The position numbers and the translations under genes were made by a program. Shown here one piece after another: positions 13,672 to 22,240 of a DNA stretch of 64,000 bases. Origin of the DNA: Sphingobium sp. DEHP117 (GTDB lineage: Bacteria > Pseudomonadota > Alphaproteobacteria > Sphingomonadales > Sphingomonadaceae); the NCBI RefSeq assembly GCF_030867385.1, contig NZ_JAPFBJ010000004.1, forward strand, positions 1 to 64,000, written 5' to 3'. The notes under the pieces are model-generated. The model ran no database searches and was not told where the DNA came from. It saw only the letters and a program-made list of their open reading frames with translations. Every line of letters starts with the position of its first letter. The first letter of the stretch is position 1.

Positions 13672-15303
13672 TCAAGCCACCAAGCCCAGTTCAGCTTCCA
13701 TCGTCTTGCGCATCTCGAACTTCTGCGCCTTGCCCGTGACCGTCATAGCGAAGCCCTCGACGATGCGGACATAGCGGGGAACCTTGTAGTGGGCGATCTT
13801 ACCCCGGCAGTGGGCAATCACATCGTCGGCGCTCAGCCGATGGCCGGCTCGCGCTATGACCCATGCGCAGACTTCCTCACCAAATTTAGCGTCGCTGACG
13901 CCAAAGACCTGCACATCGACGATCAACGGGTGGCCAAGCAGGAATTCCTCGAGCTCGCGCGGATAGATATTCTCGCCGCCCCGGATGATCATGTCCTTGA
14001 TGCGGCCGGTAATGCGAACATAGCCCCGCTCATCCATCACCGCGAGATCGCCCGAGTGCATCCATCCTTCCGCGTCGATGGCATCGTCGGTCTTTTCCGG
14101 ATCGTTCCAATATCCCTGCATCACCGCATATCCGCGCGAGCAATATTCGCCCTGTTGGTTCACCTGCAATGTCTCGCCGTTCAACCCTACGATCTTTGCT
14201 TCGGCATGAGGGTGGACGCGGCCCACCGTCGCCACTCGCTCTGCGACGGGATCGTCTATCGACGTCTGCGTCGTCAGGGGACTGGTTTCGGTCATGCCAT
14301 AGCCGATAGTCACCTCGCGCATGTTCAACCGATCCATGATCTGCTCCATCATGGCCGCCGGGCAAGGGGCGCCCGCCATGATCCCGGTGCGCAAGGACGA
14401 GACGTCGAACTGATCGAGGTCCGGATGGTTGAGGATCGTGATCAGCATGGTCGGCACTCCGTAAAGCGCCGTACAACGTTCATCTCGCACCGCCTCAAGT
14501 GTCATCCGCGCATCATAAGCCTCTCCGGGGTAGATCATCGCAGCCCCGCTCGTCACGGATGCAAGATTACCCAGGACCATGCCGAAGCAATGATAGAGCG
14601 GAACCGGAATGCAGATGCGGTCCTTGACGGTGAGATTGATGGTTTGTCCCGAAAAATAACCATTGTTGAGAATGTTGCGATGCGTAAGCGTTGCCCCCTT
14701 TGGAAAACCCGTCGTGCCGCTGGTGAATTGTATGTTGATGGCATCGTCCGGTCGCAGACTTTCCGATGCCGCGCCCAGCAGCAGGGGATCCGCCGACACG
14801 CGCAGTTGCTCCCAAGGAATGAAACCGTCATGTGCCTGCTCACCAAGCGAAATCACCAGGCGAAGGTCAGGTAAACTACGCGTCCCGATCTCGCGTAGCA
14901 TGGCGATGTAGTTACTGCTTTTGAAGGCAGATGCCGTCACCAGCACGCTGCAGCCGACCTTTGCGAGCGCATACTCGATTTCGCTGACACGATAGGCAGG
15001 ATTGATGTTTACCAGGATCGCGCCGATCTTGGCGGTCGCGAATTGAATCACGGTCCATTCGGCGCAATTGGGCGCCCAGATGCCGACCCGATCGCCGCGA
15101 CGCACCCCATGATCGAGCAGTCCGCACGCGACCCGTTCCGCTTCGCGGTTCAGTTCCTGCCAGCTCCAGCATATATTCTGATGCCGGGAAACCAATGCCA
15201 GTTCACTCCCCCAGCGCCGGGCAGCCACCGATAGGGCTTCTCCCAGCGTCATCTCCAGCAGCGGAACATCAGCCGCGCCTTTCGCAATTGAGAGCACGGT
15301 CAC
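13672..15303 (-). CDS. AMP-forming acyl-CoA ligase
   Basis: A 543-residue adenylate-forming enzyme. The P-loop-like motif FTSGTTGFPKG, the GYGMTETSP motif, the hinge GRIKDMIIRGGENIYP and the C-terminal lysine motif (TGKAQKFEMR) are all present. It activates a fatty, aryl or branched acid to its CoA thioester through an acyl-AMP; the sequence resembles medium/long-chain FadD-like ligases but does not fix the chain length. GTG 15303 overlaps the upstream aldehyde dehydrogenase stop (GTGA), showing translational coupling. Aldehyde oxidation followed by CoA activation is a plausible two-step route. A strong terminator follows. Confidence 0.9.
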   Translation of the reverse strand: MTVLSIAKGAADVPLLEMTLGEALSVAARRWGSELALVSRHQNICWSWQELNREAERVACGLLDHGVRRGDRVGIWAPNCAEWTVIQFATAKIGAILVNINPAYRVSEIEYALAKVGCSVLVTASAFKSSNYIAMLREIGTRSLPDLRLVISLGEQAHDGFIPWEQLRVSADPLLLGAASESLRPDDAINIQFTSGTTGFPKGATLTHRNILNNGYFSGQTINLTVKDRICIPVPLYHCFGMVLGNLASVTSGAAMIYPGEAYDARMTLEAVRDERCTALYGVPTMLITILNHPDLDQFDVSSLRTGIMAGAPCPAAMMEQIMDRLNMREVTIGYGMTETSPLTTQTSIDDPVAERVATVGRVHPHAEAKIVGLNGETLQVNQQGEYCSRGYAVMQGYWNDPEKTDDAIDAEGWMHSGDLAVMDERGYVRITGRIKDMIIRGGENIYPRELEEFLLGHPLIVDVQVFGVSDAKFGEEVCAWVIARAGHRLSADDVIAHCRGKIAHYKVPRYVRIVEGFAMTVTGKAQKFEMRKTMEAELGLVA

Positions 15304-16703
15304 CTCTTGATGTTGATCACTTGGAGCTGCGTATATTCGGCGAGGCCCTCGACGGACTGCTCGACACCCAGGCCGGAATTTTTGAAGCCGGCCATGGGGA
15401 TGTGCGGGCCGATCGCGATATGCTGGTTGACCCACATCTGACCGCTTTCGATACGCTCGGCGATCGCCGCGGCGCGCTCGACATCTTTCGACCAGATGGA
15501 TCCACCCAGGCCGTATTCGGAGGAATTGACGCAGCGTACCACGTCGTCCACATCCGAGAAGGCGATGACCGGCAATATGGGTCCGAATTGCTCTTCATCC
15601 ACGATCGTATGGCCGTCGCTGATATCCCGGACGATGGTCGGTTGGATGAAATAGCCGGCTCGCTCCATGGCTTCGCCACCGGCGATGATCTTGCCGTCGC
15701 GCCGGGCCGCCTCCAGGAATCCCTTCACCTTTTCAAATTGCGCGCGGTTCTGGATCGGACCGATATTCGTTCCCTGCTTCAGTCCGTCATCGACGACGGC
15801 TTCCTGCGCCAGCCTTGCCAATTCGTCGCACATCGCCTCGTAGATCGATTCATGCACATAGGCCCGCTTCACCGCCAGGCAGACCTGTCCGCAGTTGAGG
15901 AACGCGCCGTTGAAGATCGCCAGCGCCGTCTCACGCACATCGACATCCTCCAGCACGATGGCCGGATCGTTGCCGCCCAGCTCGAGCGTGACGCGCTTGA
16001 GCGTATCAGCGCTGCTCGCCGCGATCCGCTTGCCGGTGGCGGTCGAACCCGTGAAGCCAATTTTGGCGACATCCGGATGGGCGGTGAGATGCGGCCCCAG
16101 GTCATTATCGTCGGTGATGATGTTGACCACGCCCGCCGGGAAGATGTCTCGGCACAGCGCGCCTAATGCAAGGGCGGTGACGGGCGTGGTAGGGGCCGGC
16201 TTCAAGATGATGCTGTTTCCCGCCAGCACGGCGGGACCGATCTTCCAGCAGGCGACGAGCAGCGGGAAGTTCCATGCGATGATCCCGACGACCACGCCTA
16301 GCGGCCGATGCTTGACGACGATATGGGCCTGCTCATCGTCCTGTATGACCCGGTCGGGAAGCTCGAGAGTGGCGTAGTGCCGGAGATATCCTTCCGTCCA
16401 CGCAACTTCCCCCTGGGCCTCGGCAAAGGGCTTGCCCTGTTCTTGCACCAGCAGGCGCGCGAGATTGTCGCCATCGGCCGCGATGGCATCGGCAAGCTCG
16501 ATGAGCTTGGCCTGGCGCTGCGCGAAGGGCGTCTCGGCCCAGCCGGGATAGGCTGCCTTGGCGGCTTTGATGGCTTCGTCGGCCTGAGCCGCTGAAGCGC
16601 GCGGCACGGTCACGAACGCTTCGCCGAGTGCGGGGTTGATGACCTCGAGCGTGCCATCGCCCTCCACGAGTTGGCCCCCAATCAGCAACTTATAATCAGA
16701 CAT
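15300..16703 (-). CDS. NAD(P)-dependent aldehyde dehydrogenase
   Basis: A 467-residue enzyme of the aldehyde dehydrogenase superfamily. It shows the cofactor-binding motif FTGSTATGKR, the general base in LELGGND and the catalytic cysteine in FLNCGQVC, plus EEQFGPILPV near the C-terminus. ATG 16703 follows a GGAG-type ribosome site. It is the first gene of a two-gene operon with the acyl-CoA ligase. Only 72 bp of native sequence lies upstream before IS6100 (16776), so the original promoter and any sigma54 enhancer are probably lost. The aldehyde substrate is not evident. Confidence 0.92.
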   Translation of the reverse strand: MSDYKLLIGGQLVEGDGTLEVINPALGEAFVTVPRASAAQADEAIKAAKAAYPGWAETPFAQRQAKLIELADAIAADGDNLARLLVQEQGKPFAEAQGEVAWTEGYLRHYATLELPDRVIQDDEQAHIVVKHRPLGVVVGIIAWNFPLLVACWKIGPAVLAGNSIILKPAPTTPVTALALGALCRDIFPAGVVNIITDDNDLGPHLTAHPDVAKIGFTGSTATGKRIAASSADTLKRVTLELGGNDPAIVLEDVDVRETALAIFNGAFLNCGQVCLAVKRAYVHESIYEAMCDELARLAQEAVVDDGLKQGTNIGPIQNRAQFEKVKGFLEAARRDGKIIAGGEAMERAGYFIQPTIVRDISDGHTIVDEEQFGPILPVIAFSDVDDVVRCVNSSEYGLGGSIWSKDVERAAAIAERIESGQMWVNQHIAIGPHIPMAGFKNSGLGVEQSVEGLAEYTQLQVINIKR

Positions 16704-16775
16704 GCTTGTCTCCAGCCACATACGTGGGAAAATCGAATATGCAGGGCATCCAGAGCGCCCCATGGTCGCCGGTCT

Positions 16776-17655
16776 GGCTCTGTTGCAAAAATCGTGAAGC
16801 TTGAGCATGCTTGGCGGAGATTGGACGGACGGAACGATGACGGATTTCAAGTGGCGCCATTTCCAGGGTGATGTGATCCTGTGGGCGGTGCGCTGGTATT
16901 GTCGCTATCCGATCAGCTATCGCGACCTTGAGGAAATGCTGGCGGAACGCGGCATTTCGGTCGACCATACGACGATCTATCGCTGGGTCCAGTGCTACGC
17001 CCCGGAGATGGAGAAGCGGCTGCGCTGGTTCTGGCGGCGTGGCTTTGATCCGAGCTGGCGCCTGGATGAAACCTACGTCAAGGTGCGGGGCAAGTGGACC
17101 TACCTGTACCGGGCAGTCGACAAGCGGGGCGACACGATCGATTTCTACCTGTCGCCGACCCGCAGCGCCAAGGCAGCGAAGCGGTTCCTGGGCAAGGCCC
17201 TGCGAGGCCTGAAGCACTGGGAAAAGCCTGCCACGCTCAATACCGACAAAGCGCCGAGCTATGGTGCAGCGATCACCGAATTGAAGCGCGAAGGAAAGCT
17301 GGACCGGGAGACGGCCCACCGGCAGGTGAAGTATCTCAATAACGTGATCGAGGCCGATCACGGAAAGCTCAAGATACTGATCAAGCCGGTGCGCGGTTTC
17401 AAATCGATCCCCACGGCCTATGCCACGATCAAGGGATTCGAAGTCATGCGAGCCCTGCGCAAAGGACAGGCTCGCCCCTGGTGCCTGCAGCCCGGCATCA
17501 GGGGCGAGGTGCGCCTTGTGGAGAGAGCTTTTGGCATTGGGCCCTCGGCGCTGACGGAGGCCATGGGCATGCTCAACCACCATTTCGCAGCAGCCGCCTG
17601 ATCGGCGCAGAGCGACAGCCTACCTCTGACTGCCGCCAATCTTTGCAACAGAGCC
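16776..17655 (+). mobile_element. IS6100, complete copy (880 bp)
   Basis: Same sequence and same orientation as the copy at 10926. Flanks GCCGGTCT and GCTGAACG do not match. Together the two copies bracket a 4.97-kb segment as a directly repeated pair, which recombination could excise as a circle with one IS6100. Confidence 0.98.
16837..17601 (+). CDS. tnpA: IS6100 transposase
   Basis: Same 254-residue DDE transposase as at 10987-11751, with all catalytic motifs present. It is transcribed away from the aldehyde dehydrogenase operon. Confidence 0.97.
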   Translation: MTDFKWRHFQGDVILWAVRWYCRYPISYRDLEEMLAERGISVDHTTIYRWVQCYAPEMEKRLRWFWRRGFDPSWRLDETYVKVRGKWTYLYRAVDKRGDTIDFYLSPTRSAKAAKRFLGKALRGLKHWEKPATLNTDKAPSYGAAITELKREGKLDRETAHRQVKYLNNVIEADHGKLKILIKPVRGFKSIPTAYATIKGFEVMRALRKGQARPWCLQPGIRGEVRLVERAFGIGPSALTEAMGMLNHHFAAAA

Positions 17656-18018
17656 GCTGAACGTAGAATGAGCTAAGCGGCTCGATAGCGTTGCGTCAAC
17701 CTGGGGCGCTTGACGTCTCGATTGTCGCAGAAGCGGTCGTTCAAGGGCTAGGATAGACCGGTAGAGAGGACCCGGCTCTTTGGACAACTCTATTATTGCA
17801 GTCCGAACCTCTAACCACGACTTGTCTGGCTAACTCGCCTGTGCCCATCAACCGGAAGTCGAAATCGAGGAGATGCTCATTGCCGCTTTTGAGCCTTTCA
17901 GGCTGCGTTGTCTCGAAAATCAGCGTTTCCGAGACCAAGCGATATATCAACGATTTTCGCCCTCGCCCGTAAACTGATCTGCTCGTCCAACCGGCATCAG
18001 GTTTTGATAGGATGAGGC
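17656..18018. other. Intergenic stretch without a convincing gene
   Basis: 363 bp between IS6100 and the GNAT gene. Short frames here show no family features. The one notable element is an imperfect palindrome at 17910-17935 that recurs at 23475. Confidence 0.5.
17910..17935. repeat. 26-bp imperfect palindrome, first of two related copies
   Basis: It begins GTCTCGAAAATCAGCG and ends CGAGAC. A closely related 27-bp version lies at 23475-23501, and both are preceded by a similar GGCYGCRT stretch. The two bracket the GNAT/NO-defence block. They might be ends of a lost mobile element or regulator sites. Confidence 0.4.
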
Positions 18019-18674
18019 ATGGCTAACGAACATGAGTTGGTTGCCGATTCAAGAGTTGTGGCGACTTGGATCGAAGGATGGACCATTGCCCGCGAAACGC
18101 CGCCTCCGGTCGAAGATCACGGTGGTTTCAGAGTCGATGTGGGATGGCCGCAACAACGGACGCGCTATGTCTTTACCGATATCTCGCCGGCCCTGCACGA
18201 ATTGGCCACCACGATCGAGGAGCCGTGGGTTTTTTTGAAAGCTTGTGTCTCGGCGACAGCAATGCGCGTCGCCTTACCAGAACACTGGGTAATACAGCCA
18301 CCGGGCTTCATGATGAAATATCGGCGCATCATGCCCGGCGATTCCGCGCCTCCTGACGGCTATCTGCTCGATGCGGCTGAACCTCGCCCCATTGTAATCG
18401 TGCGGGCGCTTACTCCGAGCGGCGCGCTGGTCGCAATCGGACGTGTCGTTCGCGTCGGTGAGTTTGCCATATACGATCGGATCGAAACCAACGCCGCTCA
18501 TAGACGGCGCGGCCTCGCGCGAACCGTCATGAAGAAACTTGAATCCATCGCGCGCATCATGGTGCGACGCGGGAGGTGTTGGTCGCCACTGCAGAGGGTC
18601 GCGGTCTCTATGCATCCTTAGGATGGGAATTGCATTCCCTCTACACCACAGCAGTCATTTTACGGGCTGACTGA
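18019..18674 (+). pseudogene. GNAT-family N-acetyltransferase, frameshifted near the C-terminus
   Basis: The first 180 codons read as a GNAT protein, with acetyl-CoA-binding loop RRRGLART in the second half. At about 18555 the frame slips: the original frame ends at 18621 with unrelated residues, while the +1 frame continues with typical GNAT ending sequence (REVLVATAEGRGLYASLGWE) to a stop at 18672-18674. Inserting one G after GCGCGC would restore ARDHGA and the whole protein (about 217 residues). This is a one-base deletion or a sequencing error. GNAT enzymes move an acetyl group to amines of small molecules or proteins; the substrate is unknown. Confidence 0.8.
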
Positions 18675-18702
18675 TATCCACAAATCGGCACGTAGGTGTT
18701 AG

Positions 18703-20982
18703 TCAAACGCTCTGTTCGTTCGCCTTTGCAGTAGAGGCGGGTACTTCCGGTATGGGCCGAAGCCATTGCAGCGCGACAAACGCCGTCAGCAGCAGCGCGC
18801 CAGCGGCAAATACCACATCGCCGGGGGTGCGCATCCACACGAGGAAATGGATCAGCGGCCGATCCATAAACGCGGCCGACCGCGCATAGGCGTAGCCATG
18901 ATCGAGCGCCGCCTGAAGTTGCAGCACGCCCATCGGCAGCAGCGTGAGCAGGGCCATCAGGGCAAGCCCGATGTTGAAGCACCAGAAGCTCGCGCGTAGC
19001 CAGCCTTCGTTCCAATGGATATGATCGCGCAGGCCGCGCAGGCAGAAGAGCATCAGGCCGATGCCGAGCATCCCATAGACGCCGAAGAGCGCGGTATGGC
19101 CGTGCAGCGGGGTCAGGTTGAGTCCCTGGACGTAATAGAGCGCGATCGGCGTGTTGATGAGGAAGCCGAACAGGCCGGCGCCGACCAGATTCCAGAAGCT
19201 CACCGCGAGGAAAAACATGATCGGCCATTTGTAGCGCGCCATCCACGGCGTCGCGCGACTGTGCGACCAGGTGTCCATCGCCTCGAGGCCGATTAACGCG
19301 AGCGGGACCACCTCAAGCGCGGAGAAACTGGCGCCGAGCGCCACGCCCGCCATCGACGTGCCGACGAAATAGAGATGGTGGAACATGCCAAGCACGCCGC
19401 CCGACAGGAAGACGATCGTCGCGAACAGCACATTGACCGTGGCCGTGCGGCCGCGCACCAGCCCCAGCTTTACGAACAGGAAGCTGATGACGGCGACCGC
19501 GAAAATCTCGAAGAAGCCCTCGACCCAGAGATGGACCACCCACCAACGCCAATACTCAACCTCGGACAGGTGGCTGCGCGCGCCATACATGAGCCCCGCG
19601 CCATAGAAGAGACCGATCGCCACCGTGGAGAGGAACAGCAGGCCGACGATCGAGGACATCTCATCCCGGCGCCGGATCGCGGGCCAGAGCGCGCGACCCA
19701 CGAGGAAGAGCCACAGCAGCAGGCCGATGAAGAGGTATATCTGCCAGAACCGGCCAAGATCGACATATTCCCAGCCTTGATGCCCGAACCAGAAGTTTTC
19801 GGTGAGGCCCATCTTCTGCATCACCGCCAGCCATTGTCCGGCGAACGCGCCGACGACGATGACGATCAGGCTGACGAACAGGAAGTTGACACCGGCGCGC
19901 TGCCACGGCGGCTCATGGCCGGAGATGGCGGGCGCGATATAGAGGCCGGTGCCGAGCCAGGCCGTCGCGATCCACAGCACCGCGAGCTGGGTGTGCCAGC
20001 TTCGAGTCAGGCTGTAGGGTAGCCAGTCGGCGAGGTTGATGCCGTAGAAATGCTGGCCCTCGACCTGATAATGCGCGGTCGCCGCCCCCAGGCCGATCTG
20101 CGCGAGCAGGAGCGCGATGACGATCCAGAAATATTTGGCGCTGGCACGCATCGAGGGTGTCAGAACGATCCCCTTGAGCGGATCGGCCGCGGGCGGGGTG
20201 AGCGGCGGTTCCTTGCCGTGCCAGACCGCATAGTGCCACGCGAGAAGGCCGATGCCGGCGAGCATGAAGAGGATGCTGAAAAGCGACCACATGAAGGTGC
20301 CGGACGTGGGCACGTTGCCGACCAGCGGTTCGGAGGGCCAGTTGTTGGTAAAGCTCACCATATCGCCGGGCCGATCGGTCACGGTCGCCCAGGCTGTCCA
20401 GAAGAAGAAGGCCGCGAGTTCCCTGCGCCGCGCCGGATCGGGAAGTGTGTTCTCCTTCATGGCGTAGGCGACGCGCAAATCGCGCGTTGCCGGGTCAGCG
20501 GAGAACAGGCTGTCATAATGCCTTGCCACGCCGGCGATCGCTGCAGCGCGCGCGTCGCTGATCGTCAGCGTGCCGGTCGCAGCGTCATAGGTGTTGGCAC
20601 GGAAGCCGGGACGTAGCTCGGCCTGCAAAGCCGCCTTATCTGCCAGCGACAGCATGTCGAAGCTGGCCGCGCCCTTCGTGCGGGCAACGGCGTCGAGCTG
20701 GGCCAGCGCCTCCCGGTGCAGCCAGTCGGCGGACCAGTCGGGCGCGATCAATGCGCCGTGACCCCACACGCTGCCGAGCTGCTGGCCGCCCATCGACTGC
20801 CAAACCTGTTGGCCGGTCTCGATATCGTCGCGTGTGAAGACGGTGCGCCCGGAAGCGGTCACGACCCGTTCGGGGATCGGCGGCGCGGTACGCATAAGGT
20901 CCGACCCGAGCCACAGCATCACCGCGAATCCTGCGAAGATGACGGCAGCCAGGCCGATCCACAGCCGTTTCGTCGTCGACAT
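18703..20982 (-). CDS. norZ: Quinol-dependent nitric oxide reductase (qNOR)
   Basis: A 759-residue inner-membrane protein of the haem-copper oxidase superfamily. The first helix (about 7-27) and periplasmic domain (about 30-225) are the fused NorC-like extension that marks the quinol-oxidising form, followed by about thirteen more helices. Conserved histidines for haem b, haem b3 and the non-haem iron are in RSWHTQLAV, VHLWVEGFFEIF and MFHHLYFVG. It reduces two NO to N2O with electrons from the quinol pool. ATG 20982 is 20 bp from the upstream membrane protein, making it last in a four-gene operon. With no nitrite reductase here, detoxification is more likely than denitrification. Confidence 0.95.
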   Translation of the reverse strand: MSTTKRLWIGLAAVIFAGFAVMLWLGSDLMRTAPPIPERVVTASGRTVFTRDDIETGQQVWQSMGGQQLGSVWGHGALIAPDWSADWLHREALAQLDAVARTKGAASFDMLSLADKAALQAELRPGFRANTYDAATGTLTISDARAAAIAGVARHYDSLFSADPATRDLRVAYAMKENTLPDPARRRELAAFFFWTAWATVTDRPGDMVSFTNNWPSEPLVGNVPTSGTFMWSLFSILFMLAGIGLLAWHYAVWHGKEPPLTPPAADPLKGIVLTPSMRASAKYFWIVIALLLAQIGLGAATAHYQVEGQHFYGINLADWLPYSLTRSWHTQLAVLWIATAWLGTGLYIAPAISGHEPPWQRAGVNFLFVSLIVIVVGAFAGQWLAVMQKMGLTENFWFGHQGWEYVDLGRFWQIYLFIGLLLWLFLVGRALWPAIRRRDEMSSIVGLLFLSTVAIGLFYGAGLMYGARSHLSEVEYWRWWVVHLWVEGFFEIFAVAVISFLFVKLGLVRGRTATVNVLFATIVFLSGGVLGMFHHLYFVGTSMAGVALGASFSALEVVPLALIGLEAMDTWSHSRATPWMARYKWPIMFFLAVSFWNLVGAGLFGFLINTPIALYYVQGLNLTPLHGHTALFGVYGMLGIGLMLFCLRGLRDHIHWNEGWLRASFWCFNIGLALMALLTLLPMGVLQLQAALDHGYAYARSAAFMDRPLIHFLVWMRTPGDVVFAAGALLLTAFVALQWLRPIPEVPASTAKANEQSV

Positions 20983-21002
20983 CGTTCCCCGTCCCTCTTC
21001 CT

Positions 21003-21473
21003 TTAGAAAAGCCCGTGACTGCCGCCGACGGCGCCGATCAGCGCGATGACCGATGCCGCCAGCAGCAGACGGTGCATACGCTCCATGCGTGCGAAGTCGG
21101 CCGCCGGATCGGGGGAAGCGGCCATGCGGCGGTGCAGATAAAGCGGCTCGATGACGAACAGCATGGCGACGAACACCAGCCAGATCGCCACCATCGCTTG
21201 CATCCACCAGAGGCGGGGATCGGCGAAACGCTCCCACAGGTCCGCCCGCCAGGTCATCCAGAAGCCGCTAGCGCCGGCAAGGAGAACCCACAGCCGAGCC
21301 TGCGGCGCGAAGCGGCCTTCGATCCGGTGAAATGCCGCCAGCCTCTCAGCGGGCGGATTGCCGGCACGCACGGCCGGCATCAGCACCAGCGTCACGAAGG
21401 CGACGCCGCCGATCCAGAACAGGACGGCGACGACATGGATCACGCGCGCAAGAGTGAAATCGTCCGCGATCAT
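21003..21473 (-). CDS. Small four-helix membrane protein (CopD-like)
   Basis: A 156-residue protein with about four membrane helices (around 8-30, 58-75, 90-108 and 134-150) and histidines near helix starts (ARVIHVVAVLFWIGG), as in CopD-like or DUF2269-like proteins that may bind haem b. It overlaps the DUF1971 gene by one base and lies 20 bp before norZ, so it belongs to the NO-response operon. A role as a haem or electron-transfer partner of the reductase is inference from position. Confidence 0.7.
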   Translation of the reverse strand: MIADDFTLARVIHVVAVLFWIGGVAFVTLVLMPAVRAGNPPAERLAAFHRIEGRFAPQARLWVLLAGASGFWMTWRADLWERFADPRLWWMQAMVAIWLVFVAMLFVIEPLYLHRRMAASPDPAADFARMERMHRLLLAASVIALIGAVGGSHGLF

Positions 21474-21751
21474 CAGCTCTTCGGGGGCGGCTCATGGTAA
21501 AATTCGACCTGCATCCGCATCGGACCCAGCGGGGTCACGAAATGCGGCTGCTGCGGTTCGATCAGACCGGGATGACCGGGCTTCAGGATGACTTCCGACG
21601 CCGGCTCGAGATAGGTGAGCTTCAGTTCACCTTCGAGGACGCGGATCAGTCCCCACACCCCCGCCTTGGTGTCATGGCGCGCGCGCAGCGCCGCCGGCAA
21701 TGTGTCCTGATCGAACACCGGCGACGAGCTGTAGGGCGCCGGCCCCGTCAT
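21473..21751 (-). CDS. DUF1971 (TehB-related) cupin-like protein
   Basis: A 92-residue protein with the compact cupin-like pattern of DUF1971: an early VWGLIRVLEGELKL strand pair and a late PQQPHFVTPLGPMRMQVEF segment. Members are sometimes annotated as tellurite-resistance related and often sit beside NO-stress genes. Its start overlaps the globin stop by four bases (ATGA) and it overlaps the next gene by one, so it is translated with them. The biochemical role is not established. Confidence 0.75.
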   Translation of the reverse strand: MTGPAPYSSSPVFDQDTLPAALRARHDTKAGVWGLIRVLEGELKLTYLEPASEVILKPGHPGLIEPQQPHFVTPLGPMRMQVEFYHEPPPKS

Positions 21752-22212
21752 GCGGCCTGGGCCTCGTCATAAAGCTCGGCCTCGCGCGCGATCAGAATGT
21801 CGGCGAGGAACCAATAGGCTTCGCCCCATGCCGCCAGGATTTCGTCCGTCGCGGCCTCGCCCAGGATGTCGCGAATGGCCGGCAGCAAGGCATTGGCGAC
21901 CGCAGGATAATGCTCTGGTTTGATATGGGTATCGACGTGCCGCCCGGCGATCCGCTCGATCGCCGGTTTCAGGACGTCGAGCTTGTCCACATTCTGGGCG
22001 AACGCCAGGATCGCCGCCGCAAGGCGCTTGGGTTGCGCGCCCGACTCCTGCGCGGCCATGTCGAACAGCGCCTTGATCTCGGGATCGACAAATAGCCGCT
22101 GATACATGCGCGTGGTGATGTCCACGCCATGCTGTTGAAGGGCTGGCGCCGTCGCTTTGACCAACGTCATGGTTTGGGGAGACAATGCTTTGGTCACGAC
22201 GATCCTCTTCAT
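21748..22212 (-). CDS. Single-domain globin (flavohaemoglobin-like, NO-binding)
   Basis: A 154-residue globin resembling the haem domain of Hmp and Vitreoscilla haemoglobin. The proximal histidine is in IAGRHV, followed by the family segment IKPEHYPAV. There is no reductase domain. Such proteins bind O2 and NO and can act in NO dioxygenation with a separate reductase. ATG 22212 is the first good start. The gene leads the operon globin-DUF1971-membrane protein-norZ, and its promoter region holds an FNR-type box shared with the divergent regulator. Confidence 0.9.
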   Translation of the reverse strand: MKRIVVTKALSPQTMTLVKATAPALQQHGVDITTRMYQRLFVDPEIKALFDMAAQESGAQPKRLAAAILAFAQNVDKLDVLKPAIERIAGRHVDTHIKPEHYPAVANALLPAIRDILGEAATDEILAAWGEAYWFLADILIAREAELYDEAQAA

Positions 22213-22240
22213 GATAACAGTTTGCTTGTAGAGGCTGTCG

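Noticed and set aside
17741..17950. 69-codon minus-strand frame after IS6100
   Set aside because: No ribosome site or family resemblance, and it overlaps the imperfect palindrome; not supported as a gene.
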